In this document: positions 22,037-30,039 of the stretch, piece by piece
Layout of the letters: every line of letters begins with the position of its first letter
How positions within the stretch are numbered: the stretch's first letter is position 1
DNA from: HGM04593 sp045631205
GTDB taxonomy: Bacteria; Bacteroidota; Bacteroidia; Bacteroidales; Bacteroidaceae
Length of the DNA stretch: 33,395 nt
Reading direction: 5' to 3'
NCBI GenBank assembly: GCA_045631205.1
Contig: JAZQUI010000013.1
Span: 1 to 33,395 of the forward strand
Position numbers and translations under genes: made by a program
The notes under the pieces: model-generated
The model's database searches: none
What the model was told of the DNA's origin: nothing
Seen by the model: only the letters and a program-made list of their open reading frames with translations

Positions 22037-22977
22037 TGTCTTTCAATTATATATTCCACCAGTGAAGGCTGAATAGTTACATCGGTAGCATAGGATGGCG
22101 CACGCAAAAGTTTTACCGAAACCTTGTTGTTGTCCGACTCGAATACATCGAGGTAACTGACTCCCACCTCAAAGTCCTCGGCTACAATTTTGTTGTAATT
22201 ATCCATACTCACATTCAACATAACCTGGACGTGCGAAGGAAAAGTTCTCAGCTTATAGGTTTCAGGGAAATCTATTCCCAATACCGGTAATTTGAAACTT
22301 TTTTGCGCATAGGGATAAACAGGCACGGTAACCGTAACTTCCGCCGGAGTGCAACTATTAGCCGCTGCCGGCAAAGAGAGAGGTATTGTATATACAAGAG
22401 TATCGCGCAACTCTTTCTCCTCGCGCCACTCAGTATCGACACATTTCATAGTGTCGGCCACCTGCATAGGAGCAAAAACCCACACAGAATCGGGCGAGAG
22501 CGATATTTCGCCAACAGCATATTGCCTTGCAGGAACAAACTCACCTTTCAGCCTTACAGGAAATTTCAAAGCACTCTCCTGTGTATAATAAACAATAGTA
22601 TCGGGTTGTACAACCACCATAGAAGTCGAAGACTGCAACTGTTTCTTTATGCGTTTCTGCAATGCAGTCAACGGCAGCAACATACGACCTTTACGATTTA
22701 TGAGTTCTGAGTAATTCACCGACAAAGGCATAAAGGACTCCAACTTATAGTTCATAAGCGTAGTACCCCTGTCGCGCACACGCACTACAACATCCTCACC
22801 TTGCGAGGTGAAAGTGACATCTTCGGGAACATCCTTGACAACTACGGCAAAAGTGATATCAGTCTCGTAGTTTTGATTGAGCGTAAGCATCAACCACAAA
22901 CAACACGAGACCAATACAAAAAAGAGGAAGAGCAGAAACTCTCTTCCCGATTGAGATTTTATGTTTTTGTTCTTCAA
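22033..22977 (-). CDS. YbbR-like domain protein
   Basis: A 314-residue protein anchored by one N-terminal helix (EFLLFLFFVLVSCCLWLMLTL), with repeated YbbR-type beta modules outside the membrane (about 35-110, 120-215 and 220-310). In Firmicutes the relative CdaR regulates a cyclic-di-AMP synthase; no such gene is visible here, so that role should not be assumed. Its place between yajC and coaE is the usual Bacteroidales order. Confidence 0.88.
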   Translation of the reverse strand: MKNKNIKSQSGREFLLFLFFVLVSCCLWLMLTLNQNYETDITFAVVVKDVPEDVTFTSQGEDVVVRVRDRGTTLMNYKLESFMPLSVNYSELINRKGRMLLPLTALQKRIKKQLQSSTSMVVVQPDTIVYYTQESALKFPVRLKGEFVPARQYAVGEISLSPDSVWVFAPMQVADTMKCVDTEWREEKELRDTLVYTIPLSLPAAANSCTPAEVTVTVPVYPYAQKSFKLPVLGIDFPETYKLRTFPSHVQVMLNVSMDNYNKIVAEDFEVGVSYLDVFESDNNKVSVKLLRAPSYATDVTIQPSLVEYIIERQ

Positions 22978-22995
22978 GGCTACAAGAACATAAAA

Positions 22996-23307
22996 TTACT
23001 GCTGCTGAGATGCGGCAGGATTTGCGAAAATAGTTGATTTATCAACGCGGATATTCACATTGTGTGCAACTTCAAGAACAACAATATTGTCGTTGATTTC
23101 CTTGATTTTGCCATAAATACCGCCGCTGGTAACAACCTCCTGACCGGGCTGCAAACCCTTGCGGAAATTATCAATCTCCTTCTGACGTTTGCGCTGGGGA
23201 CGTATCATCATAAAGTAAACTATTGCAATCATTGCAATAATCATAAACCATTGGTTGCCAAAAATCATCTGCGCCCAATTGCCTGATGCAGCTTGTAGTA
23301 AAATCAT
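22996..23307 (-). CDS. yajC: Preprotein translocase subunit YajC
   Basis: A 103-residue protein with one membrane helix (WFMIIAMIAIVYFMMIRPQ) followed by the conserved RKRQKE segment and a small beta domain (PGQEVVTSGGIYGKIKEIND). It accompanies SecDF in protein export. It lies 23 bp after nusB and 18 bp before the ybbR-like gene. Confidence 0.95.
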   Translation of the reverse strand: MILLQAASGNWAQMIFGNQWFMIIAMIAIVYFMMIRPQRKRQKEIDNFRKGLQPGQEVVTSGGIYGKIKEINDNIVVLEVAHNVNIRVDKSTIFANPAASQQQ

Positions 23308-23330
23308 AATTATTCTTTTTTAATCAGTTA

Positions 23331-24254
23331 TTATTTGTTTATTTTTCCCTCACTGCGAAGTTTCTTTGTTATAGAGTCCAAAAGACCATTTACAAAAGAA
23401 CCACTCTTTGCAGTGCTGTAATGTTTAGCAATCTCAACATACTCGTTAAGAGTAACGCTCAAAGGAATATCACCAAAGGTAAATACCTCAGCAAGCGCAA
23501 CCTGCATTATCACAACATCCATAAATGCAAAACGTGACATATCCCAGTTCTTGGAGTTGTCGGCCATCAGCGCGCGATACTCCTCTGCCTTTGTTATTGC
23601 CGCATGGAAAAGTTTGCGCGCAAAACCCATATCCTCGATATCCTTATATTCGGGCAGAAGTTCCTGGTCTTCACCGGCGCTTTCCTCGAATCGTTTTATG
23701 GTTTTCAGCACAAATGTATCTACGATAGACTTGTCGTCGTTCCAATAAAGGCTCTGCTCCTCGAGCAAAGCATCGAGCTGTTCGTTATCAAAGATGAATG
23801 CCTTATAGAGTTTACGCCACAACTCGCGATCCTCTTCATACGAAGACTCTTCGCTTGCCATATACTCCTTATATATATCGCTCTTCTCAATTTCGTCGAG
23901 CAACTGACGTACGAGGTCGGAATTTTCCACCCAATTAACCTTGCTTTTTTCAGCAAACTTGCAAAGCTGGGTATTAGCTTCGAGTTGAGCAACGAAACGG
24001 TTGTTTACAAACTTCAAATTAGGATTGATATCGCTATCTGTGGGGCGCAATTTCATACTGTTGAAAGAAATTCTGTCGGCAGCATAATGTGTTATCCCGG
24101 GGATGAGCAACAAAAGATAGTTGTAGAGATCGTATGCTTTTGAGAGGCTGAAGAACACCTCGTCCTCGGCAGCTTTTATACTCTTGCCGCTGTTCTGATA
24201 ATAGGCATATACAATCTGTACGATTTTAAGACGGATGAGAACTCTGTTAATCAT
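23331..24254 (-). CDS. nusB: Transcription antitermination factor NusB
   Basis: A 307-residue protein, about twice the length of E. coli NusB, as is usual in Bacteroidota. The N-terminus MINRVLIRLKIVQIVYAYYQ and the C-terminal NusB fold (about 190-300; DVVIMQVALAEVFTFGDIPLSVTLNEYVEIAKHYS) are clear. NusB acts in rRNA antitermination with NusE/S10. A longer frame starts at GTG (24317), but it would run through the promoter at 24277-24308; the ATG at 24254 is the family start. It heads the nusB-yajC-ybbR-coaE operon. Confidence 0.93.
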   Translation of the reverse strand: MINRVLIRLKIVQIVYAYYQNSGKSIKAAEDEVFFSLSKAYDLYNYLLLLIPGITHYAADRISFNSMKLRPTDSDINPNLKFVNNRFVAQLEANTQLCKFAEKSKVNWVENSDLVRQLLDEIEKSDIYKEYMASEESSYEEDRELWRKLYKAFIFDNEQLDALLEEQSLYWNDDKSIVDTFVLKTIKRFEESAGEDQELLPEYKDIEDMGFARKLFHAAITKAEEYRALMADNSKNWDMSRFAFMDVVIMQVALAEVFTFGDIPLSVTLNEYVEIAKHYSTAKSGSFVNGLLDSITKKLRSEGKINK

Positions 24255-24276
24255 AAAAATATTGTCTGATTGTGTG

Positions 24277-24308
24277 CAAAGGTCGCATTTTCCCGCGACA
24301 CGAGCAAA
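24277..24308 (-). promoter_or_regulatory. Promoter of the nusB operon
   Basis: Read leftward: TTTG (24308-24305), about 20 bp, GACCTTTG (24284-24277), one mismatch from TAnnTTTG. It sits 22 bp before the nusB ATG. Confidence 0.6.
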
Positions 24309-24343
24309 TAAAACCACTTTTTTCTTCTATCAAAAATGCAACA

Positions 24344-25813
24344 TTATCTGTTACGCTTTAAAAACAATCGTTTGTTAATAGTGTTCGGCAATTCGTTCTC
24401 ATAATGCGAAACAAATATCAATGTTTTTCCCGCACGTTGAGAGAACGCCTCAATCACAGCTTTCACCATAAGCCTGTTATAAGTGTCAAGACCATGTAGC
24501 GGCTCGTCAAGGATAAGCAGAGAAGGATCTTTTACAAAAGCACGCGCAAGCAACACCAAGCGTTGTTCGCCGCTCGAAATTTTCAGGAACGACTTATCGC
24601 GCAAGGCCGATATCCCCAAAGTCTCCAACCACCAATCACACACAGCCATCTCCTCTGCGGGAGTCTTGACATAAAGCCCTATACTATCGTGCAAACCCGA
24701 AGCGACAATATCCACCACCGGCAGATTACGCAAATAAGAGCGATGCATTTCGGGGCTCACATAACCAATATTCTTTTTAATCTCCCAAATACTCTCTCCC
24801 GTTCCGCGTTTGCGCCCGAAAAGAGCAATATCGCAGGCATAGGATTGGAGATTATCGGCACACACAAGGCTCAACAGTGTAGATTTTCCGGCACCATTTT
24901 CACCCGAAAGGGCCCACACATCGCCCTGCTCCACTACCCAATCAAGTTCCTTCAATATAACACGGTCGTCATACTTAACCGTAACCTTATTGAATTTCAC
25001 AACCTCTTCACCATCGTTACAGCAATGCACGTTTCGCTTACAAGGCAACGACAGTACCCTTTGCTGGGCATTTTTTATGGCTGCAATATCGGGAACAATA
25101 TCAAGATGAGAGAGATATTCCTCGCGCGACATCTTCGCACTCACGCTCATATTCTCCACGCTCACCACCGATGAAATAAATTCAGGAATATCGTCAAGCA
25201 TAGAAAGCACCAGCACTATCTGCAAGTTCTTACGCACAGAAAGACGTGCCAGCACACTACACAAAAGACTTCTAGTTGCCACATCAAGCCCAATGAAAGG
25301 GTTGTCCACTATCAACAAACGTGGCGAAGAGAGCAACGCCTCGGCAAGTTGGAATTTACGAAGTTCTCCACTGCTCAACAACACAATACGCTTATCGAGA
25401 AGATGCTCAATGGCAAACATCTGCATAACCTCCTGCATAAACGCCTCGTCATCGACCTTGCCCAACAACTCGCGCACAGTGGGTATGGCATCGTCTTGGT
25501 CGTGAGCATTCCAGCGCAACTGATAGCAATAATTTGCCTCAGTAGAGCCATAAACATCACGAAAGGTTATATATTTCACATTTTCATACACCCTGTTCGA
25601 TGCCGAAGGCGAAAAATCATACTCCAATGTTCCTTTGCATAAAGGATAACGCCCAAGCAAAACATCCACGAGCAGTGTTTTACCGGCACCATTCGGGCCC
25701 ACAATCGCCAAATGTTCCCCTTTCGATATTTTAAGAGACACAGGAGCCGAAAATCTCGCAACCACATCTCTTGTTACTCCTTCCTGCAAATTCAGCATAT
25801 ATAAATTATCCAT
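24344..25813 (-). CDS. Twin-cassette ABC ATPase (ModF-like)
   Basis: A 489-residue protein with two ABC ATPase cassettes and no membrane part. Cassette 1: Walker A GPNGAGKT (about 38-45), signature LSSGELRK, Walker B LLIVDNPFIGLD. Cassette 2: Walker A GENGAGKST (about 300), signature ISSGEQRL, Walker B LLILDEPLHGLD. The catalytic Glu after Walker B is Asn in cassette 1 and Glu in cassette 2, which predicts one degenerate and one active hydrolysis site. The layout resembles E. coli ModF; the function is not known. No permease gene is adjacent. A TAATTTTG box lies 26 bp upstream. Confidence 0.85.
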   Translation of the reverse strand: MDNLYMLNLQEGVTRDVVARFSAPVSLKISKGEHLAIVGPNGAGKTLLVDVLLGRYPLCKGTLEYDFSPSASNRVYENVKYITFRDVYGSTEANYCYQLRWNAHDQDDAIPTVRELLGKVDDEAFMQEVMQMFAIEHLLDKRIVLLSSGELRKFQLAEALLSSPRLLIVDNPFIGLDVATRSLLCSVLARLSVRKNLQIVLVLSMLDDIPEFISSVVSVENMSVSAKMSREEYLSHLDIVPDIAAIKNAQQRVLSLPCKRNVHCCNDGEEVVKFNKVTVKYDDRVILKELDWVVEQGDVWALSGENGAGKSTLLSLVCADNLQSYACDIALFGRKRGTGESIWEIKKNIGYVSPEMHRSYLRNLPVVDIVASGLHDSIGLYVKTPAEEMAVCDWWLETLGISALRDKSFLKISSGEQRLVLLARAFVKDPSLLILDEPLHGLDTYNRLMVKAVIEAFSQRAGKTLIFVSHYENELPNTINKRLFLKRNR

Positions 25814-25838
25814 AAACAGTCAATTTGAAAAACGGCTG

Positions 25839-25846
25839 CAAAATTA
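25839..25846 (-). promoter_or_regulatory. -7 box TAATTTTG before the ABC ATPase gene
   Basis: Read leftward, 25846-25839 is TAATTTTG, an exact TAnnTTTG. The nearest TTTG is 25 bp upstream, longer than normal. Confidence 0.5.
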
Positions 25847-26082
25847 CGAAAAAAGCACGATATAATAAAAACAAAACCACAAACGCGCGCACAAATAAAG
25901 AGGATATGTAAAAAAACAACCGTAAAAAATAAAAAAAAGCGACAAAAATATTGATTTTTATTTTTTTTTAATCATATTTGTAGTTAGATGCATTTCACAC
26001 AAGCCGTTATAAGCTACACAAATGCATCACCAACACATTCCAAGTGCAACACAAAGGCGGAAAACACATATAATAAATTACG

Positions 26083-26439
26083 ATGGAAGACTACAGAAAA
26101 AGCGGAACTAACGAGAATGAAAAAGAGATTGTATATTCACAGGCAATAAAAGCCGGCAAAAGAATATACTACATCGATGTAAAGAAAAACCGCAAAGAGG
26201 AGATGTACCTCTCTATTACCGAAAGTAAAAAAATAGTTGCCGGCGAAGGCGACAACACCTCGGTATCTTTTGAAAAACACAAGATATTCCTTTACCGCGA
26301 AGATTTTGAAAAATTCGCATCAAGTCTCAAAGAGGCAATAGACTTTGTAGTTGCCGAGCAAGGCGAATATCGTCCACGCACAATAGCGCAACCCGAAGAA
26401 ACCACCCCCGAAAAACTCGACATAGAGATAGATTTCTAG
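26083..26439 (+). CDS. PUR-alpha-like DUF3276 protein
   Basis: A 118-residue protein of the bacterial PUR-domain family (DUF3276), small nucleic-acid-binding proteins typical of Bacteroidota and spirochaetes. The core (about 16-95) shows IVYSQAIKAGKRIYYIDVK, MYLSITESKK and the helix YREDFEKFASSLKEAIDFV. The tail is acidic and Pro-rich. The target nucleic acid is unknown. It has its own terminator. Confidence 0.88.
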   Translation: MEDYRKSGTNENEKEIVYSQAIKAGKRIYYIDVKKNRKEEMYLSITESKKIVAGEGDNTSVSFEKHKIFLYREDFEKFASSLKEAIDFVVAEQGEYRPRTIAQPEETTPEKLDIEIDF

Positions 26440-26449
26440 AAAACAATAC

Positions 26450-26477
26450 AAAAACGCCTGTAACCCAGTGCGTTTTT
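26450..26477 (+). terminator. Intrinsic terminator of the DUF3276 gene
   Basis: AAAAACGCCTG and CAG-T-GCGTTTTT form a stem with one bulge and a T5 tail, 10 bp after the stop. Confidence 0.8.
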
Positions 26478-26487
26478 ACATTCATTA

Positions 26488-26519
26488 TTTGTTTATTAAA
26501 AAAATAAAGCGTACCTTTG
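26488..26519 (+). promoter_or_regulatory. Promoter of rplY
   Basis: TTTG (26488-26491), 20 bp, then TACCTTTG (26512-26519): an exact match to the Bacteroidota consensus. It leaves a leader of about 65-70 bases. Confidence 0.88.
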
Positions 26520-26592
26520 TGCCCGCTTTAGAGACATCGTGTGATGGCGAATTAAGCAAATTATTAATCTTAATTTAGAGTAACACAAAATT

Positions 26593-27189
26593 ATGAAAAC
26601 AATCAGCATCAGCGGTTCAGCAAGAACCGAGGTAGGCAAGAAAGCTACCAACGCATTGCGCAACGAGGGTAAAGTACCCTGCTGCATCTACGGAGTACAG
26701 AAAGACGAGAACGGCAAGCCCGTTACAAAAACATTCTGCGTAACAACAGAAGGTCTCCGCAAACTCGTTTACACTCCCGATATTCACGTTGTAGATCTCA
26801 CAATCGATGGCACAACAACAAAAGCCATCTTGAAAGATATTCAGTTCCACCCTGTAAAGGACACTATCCTTCACGTTGATTTCTATGAAATCACAGAGGA
26901 GAAGCCCATCGTAATGGCAGTTCCCGTTAAATTGCAAGGTTTGGCCGATGGTGTACGCGCCGGTGGTAAACTCGTTCAGTTGCAGCGTTACCTCAAGGTT
27001 AAGGCTCTTTACACAGCAATCCCCGAGTTCCTTACTGTAAACGTAACTCCCCTTGCACTTGGCAAATCAATCAAAGTTTGCGAGCTTTCTTTCGAGGGCT
27101 TGGAGCTTGTAACTGCAAAAGAAGCTCTTGTATGCGCAGTTAAGACAACACGTGCTTCTCAGGCAGCAGCCGCAGCAGCAGCGAAATAA
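26593..27189 (+). CDS. rplY: Ribosomal protein bL25 (CTC form)
   Basis: A 198-residue protein with the 5S-rRNA-binding N-terminal domain (about 1-90; ARTEVGKKATNALRNEGKVPC) and the C-terminal TL5/CTC domain (about 95-185; ITEEKPIVMAVPVKLQGLADG). It ends in an Ala-rich tail. Codon choice is that of a highly expressed gene. It has a consensus promoter and no terminator before pth, 18 bp downstream; the only terminator-like structure lies inside pth (27283-27322). Confidence 0.95.
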   Translation: MKTISISGSARTEVGKKATNALRNEGKVPCCIYGVQKDENGKPVTKTFCVTTEGLRKLVYTPDIHVVDLTIDGTTTKAILKDIQFHPVKDTILHVDFYEITEEKPIVMAVPVKLQGLADGVRAGGKLVQLQRYLKVKALYTAIPEFLTVNVTPLALGKSIKVCELSFEGLELVTAKEALVCAVKTTRASQAAAAAAAK

Positions 27190-27207
27190 TTTCACTCTGT
27201 ATAAGAA

Positions 27208-27786
27208 ATGAAATATCTCATTGTAGGACTGGGTAACATCGGTAGCGAATACGAAGGAACCCGCCACAATATAGGATTTACTGTATTGGATGCCTTTGCA
27301 AAGGCATCCAATACTATTTTTTCCGACAAGCGATACGGCTTTGTCGCCGAAACTTCGTGTCGCGGACGCAAACTCATATTGCTAAAACCTTCTACCTATA
27401 TGAACCTCAGCGGCAACGCTGTGCGATATTGGATGCAGACCGAAAAAATACCATTGGAAAATGTACTGGTCATCGTTGACGACCTCGCATTACCCGTAGG
27501 AGCATTGCGCCTTAAAGGGCAAGGAAGCGACGGCGGGCACAACGGTTTGAAACATATCGCCGCCACTCTGGGTACCACATCGTATGCACGCTTACGTTTT
27601 GGCATAGGTAGCGATTTCGGCAAAGGACACCAGGTCGACTTCGTACTTGGCTCTTTCGACAGCGAGGAGCAGAAAAAGATTGAAGAGCAGCTTGCAACAA
27701 CAACCGAAATAATAAAGAGTTTCTGTTTTGCCGGCCTTGCACGCACAATGAACCAATTCAACAAAAAAGGAGCGGGAAAAGAATGA
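27208..27786 (+). CDS. pth: Peptidyl-tRNA hydrolase
   Basis: A 192-residue enzyme that frees tRNA from peptidyl-tRNA that drops off ribosomes. Active-site residues are visible: Asn10 and catalytic His20 (GTRHNIGF), Asn in YMNLSG, Asp in VDDLALPVG, and GSDGGHNGLKHI. Length is normal. Codons 26-36 form a perfect 32-bp palindrome followed by a T-run. The stop overlaps the next gene's start by 4 bp. Confidence 0.95.
   Translation: MKYLIVGLGNIGSEYEGTRHNIGFTVLDAFAKASNTIFSDKRYGFVAETSCRGRKLILLKPSTYMNLSGNAVRYWMQTEKIPLENVLVIVDDLALPVGALRLKGQGSDGGHNGLKHIAATLGTTSYARLRFGIGSDFGKGHQVDFVLGSFDSEEQKKIEEQLATTTEIIKSFCFAGLARTMNQFNKKGAGKE
27283..27322 (+). terminator. Intragenic palindrome plus T-run inside pth
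   Basis: 16-bp arms (27283-27298 and 27299-27314) are perfectly complementary with no spacer; the centre is CCTTTGCAAAGG. TATTTTTT follows directly. In RNA this gives a long stem with a small loop and a U-tract, the form of an intrinsic terminator, 75 bases into the coding sequence. It may end most rplY transcripts and let only a fraction reach pth and hslR. The structure is certain; the function is inferred. Confidence 0.65.
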
Positions 27787-28202
27787 GCGAACAGGCACGA
27801 ATAGACAAATGGTTGTGGGCGGTACGCATTTACAAGACACGCAGCATTGCTGCCGACGCTTGCAAAAAAGGCCACATCTCCATTGGCGAGCGCAGCGCCA
27901 AGCCATCGCACATAGTACGTGAGGGCGATATTGTAAAGGTAAAGAAATCCCCCATCACCTACTCTTTCAAAGTGCTTAAAGCCGCACAGAACCGCGTGGG
28001 AGCAAAACTGGTTCCCGAACTCATGGAAAACATCACTCCAAAAGAGCAATACGAGATTCTGGAAATGAGCAAAATAAGCGGATTCACCGACCGCGCACGC
28101 GGTAGCGGACGCCCAACCAAAAAAGAGCGACGCGAAATAGACCGCTTCTCCGACGAGGCTTTTGTTATGGATTTTGAAGAATTTGATTTCGACGAAATAT
28201 AA
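27783..28202 (+). CDS. S4-domain RNA-binding protein, Hsp15-like
   Basis: A 139-residue protein with an N-terminal S4 RNA-binding domain (about 5-60; RIDKWLWAVRIYKTRSIAADACKKG split as two segments, then GHISIGERSAKPS and VREGDIVKV). The C-terminus is basic then acidic (GRPTKKERREIDRF). It fits HslR/Hsp15, which rescues stalled 50S subunits carrying peptidyl-tRNA, a theme shared with the neighbouring pth. It overlaps pth by 4 bp (ATGA), so it is translationally coupled. Confidence 0.88.
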   Translation: MSEQARIDKWLWAVRIYKTRSIAADACKKGHISIGERSAKPSHIVREGDIVKVKKSPITYSFKVLKAAQNRVGAKLVPELMENITPKEQYEILEMSKISGFTDRARGSGRPTKKERREIDRFSDEAFVMDFEEFDFDEI

Positions 28203-28210
28203 CACAAATC

Positions 28211-28250
28211 AAAAAAAATAAGCATCACTTCGGGTGATGCTTATTTTTTT
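28211..28250. terminator. Bidirectional terminator
   Basis: AATAAGCATCAC, loop TTCGG, GTGATGCTTATT with A-run and T-run on either side. It separates the convergent hslR-like and thioesterase genes. Confidence 0.92.
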
Positions 28251-28266
28251 TACACAAACAACTTAT

Positions 28267-28647
28267 TCATTTACCATATATCTTAGCAAGGAAGCGTTCG
28301 CGATCTACAATAAAACGTGAGTGAGTAGCTTTGCCAATAACACCTTCACCATCGTTTGCTTCAATCTCAAAAACAAGTTTGCGGCCATCAATAGCCACAA
28401 GAACAGCGGTTGCCTCAATTTCGGCACCAATACCCGACGCCTTAACATGCGAGGTTGATATTTCAATTCCCACCGTAGTAGAACCCTCGGGCAGAACTTC
28501 GGCCACAGCATTCATCGCCGCATTCTCCATAAGCGCCACCATCGACGGTGTTGCAAAAACATCCATACCACCGGAGCCCACCATTGAGGCACAATTTCCC
28601 TTTTCAACCGTTACACGGCTCGTATATTTCAATCCTTCTTTAAGCAT
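28267..28647 (-). CDS. Hotdog-fold thioesterase, FlK-like
   Basis: A 126-residue hotdog protein. Candidate catalytic residues follow the FlK pattern: Thr and Glu in ATPSMVALMENAA and His in STSHVKASG. The remaining beta strands (EIEATAVLVAIDGRKLVFEIEA) are typical. The acyl-CoA substrate is unknown; a housekeeping role in clearing small acyl-CoAs is possible. It follows pepT by 10 bp. Confidence 0.82.
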   Translation of the reverse strand: MLKEGLKYTSRVTVEKGNCASMVGSGGMDVFATPSMVALMENAAMNAVAEVLPEGSTTVGIEISTSHVKASGIGAEIEATAVLVAIDGRKLVFEIEANDGEGVIGKATHSRFIVDRERFLAKIYGK

Positions 28648-28657
28648 AATACAAAAT

Positions 28658-29893
28658 TTATTTACAAGGCACCAGCGCCACTATATTTACAACAGTCATA
28701 ACAGCCTTCTCCATAACTTCGAGCGAAACAAACTCGTAACGGCTGTGAAAATTTATTCCACCCGCAAAAAGGTTGGGACAAGGCAAGCCCATAAAAGAGA
28801 GTTGCGCACCATCGGTACCACCACGTATAGGTTTCACCAGTGGTTTAACACCCGCCTGCTCCATCGCCTTCTTTGCAAGGTCAATAATATACATCTTCGG
28901 TTCCACCTGTTCACGCATATTACGATATTGCTCTTTAAGTTCCACCGAAACTACACCCGCACCGAAACGAGCATTCATCTCTTCGGCAACAGAAGACATA
29001 TAAGTCATACGACGCTCAAAGAGAGCGCGATCGTGGTCGCGTATTATATATGACACCTCGGCCCTGTCAACACCGCCGTTTATACCCATCAGATGATAGA
29101 AACCCTCATACCCGTCGGTACACTCGGGCGACTCATTGGTTGGAACAGCATCAACAAGAGCCGTTGCAACACGCAAGGCATTAAGCATTTTACCCTTCGC
29201 ATATCCCGGATGCACGTTACGACCCTGTATTGCAAAAGTTGCAGAACCGGCATTGAAATTCTCAAATTCTATCTCACCCTCGGCACTGCCATCAACAGTA
29301 TAAGCCCAATCGCAACCGAACAAAGGAACATTAAAATTATGCGCTCCGCGACCAATCTCTTCGTCGGGGTTGAAAGCTATACGCACCTTGCCGTGTTCAA
29401 TTTCGGGGTGCGATTGCAGATACTCGACAGCCGAAATAATTTCTGCAACACCGGCTTTATCATCGGCACCGAGCAGAGTGTGACCGTCGGTAACAACAAG
29501 CGAATGCCCCACATACTCCTCCACTTCGGGAAAATCCTTTGCAGAAAGCACTATATTCTCTTTTTCATCAAGAACAATATCACCACCAGCATACTCAACC
29601 ACACGAGGCGAAACATTCTTTCCACTCATATCGGGACTTGTATCCAAGTGAGCAATAAAGCCCACCACCGGCAACTCCTTATCAGTATTTGCAGGAAGAG
29701 TCGCATAGAGATAACCCTTCTCGTCGAGAACAACCTCTTCGAGCCCCATTCCTTCCAGTTCCTCTTTAAGGAAACGGGCAAAAACCATCTGCCCCGGAGT
29801 GGTAGGTACCGTTACAGCATCGTCGCTCGACTCTGTATCAAAAGCCACATACTTTAAAAAGCGTTGCAGCATCTTATCTTTTACTTCACTCAT
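28658..29893 (-). CDS. pepT: Peptidase T (tripeptide aminopeptidase)
   Basis: A 411-residue M20-family zinc aminopeptidase, usual length for PepT. Metal and catalytic motifs: AHLDTSPD (zinc His and catalytic Asp), GADDKAG (bridging Asp), NPDEEIGRGA (catalytic Glu-Glu), the VDGSAEGEIEFENFNA segment and the late zinc His in GINFHSRYEF. It removes the N-terminal residue of tripeptides in the cytosol. The longer frame begins at TTG (29959); the ATG at 29893 (MSEVKDKMLQRF) is the family start. Confidence 0.95.
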   Translation of the reverse strand: MSEVKDKMLQRFLKYVAFDTESSDDAVTVPTTPGQMVFARFLKEELEGMGLEEVVLDEKGYLYATLPANTDKELPVVGFIAHLDTSPDMSGKNVSPRVVEYAGGDIVLDEKENIVLSAKDFPEVEEYVGHSLVVTDGHTLLGADDKAGVAEIISAVEYLQSHPEIEHGKVRIAFNPDEEIGRGAHNFNVPLFGCDWAYTVDGSAEGEIEFENFNAGSATFAIQGRNVHPGYAKGKMLNALRVATALVDAVPTNESPECTDGYEGFYHLMGINGGVDRAEVSYIIRDHDRALFERRMTYMSSVAEEMNARFGAGVVSVELKEQYRNMREQVEPKMYIIDLAKKAMEQAGVKPLVKPIRGGTDGAQLSFMGLPCPNLFAGGINFHSRYEFVSLEVMEKAVMTVVNIVALVPCK

Positions 29894-30039
29894 ATCATAA
29901 AACTGTTTTACATCGTAAAAATAACCATTAAAGTAAAATGACGCAACAAATATCAACAATATTTAGTCACACAAGGCGAAAACCATAAAAAGCCACAGTT
30001 TGTTTTAATGCTATAACCACCCATAAAACTAAAGAAGAT

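Noticed and set aside
24255..24317. 21-residue N-terminal extension of NusB
   Set aside because: It starts at GTG and covers the probable promoter; the next ATG gives the standard start.
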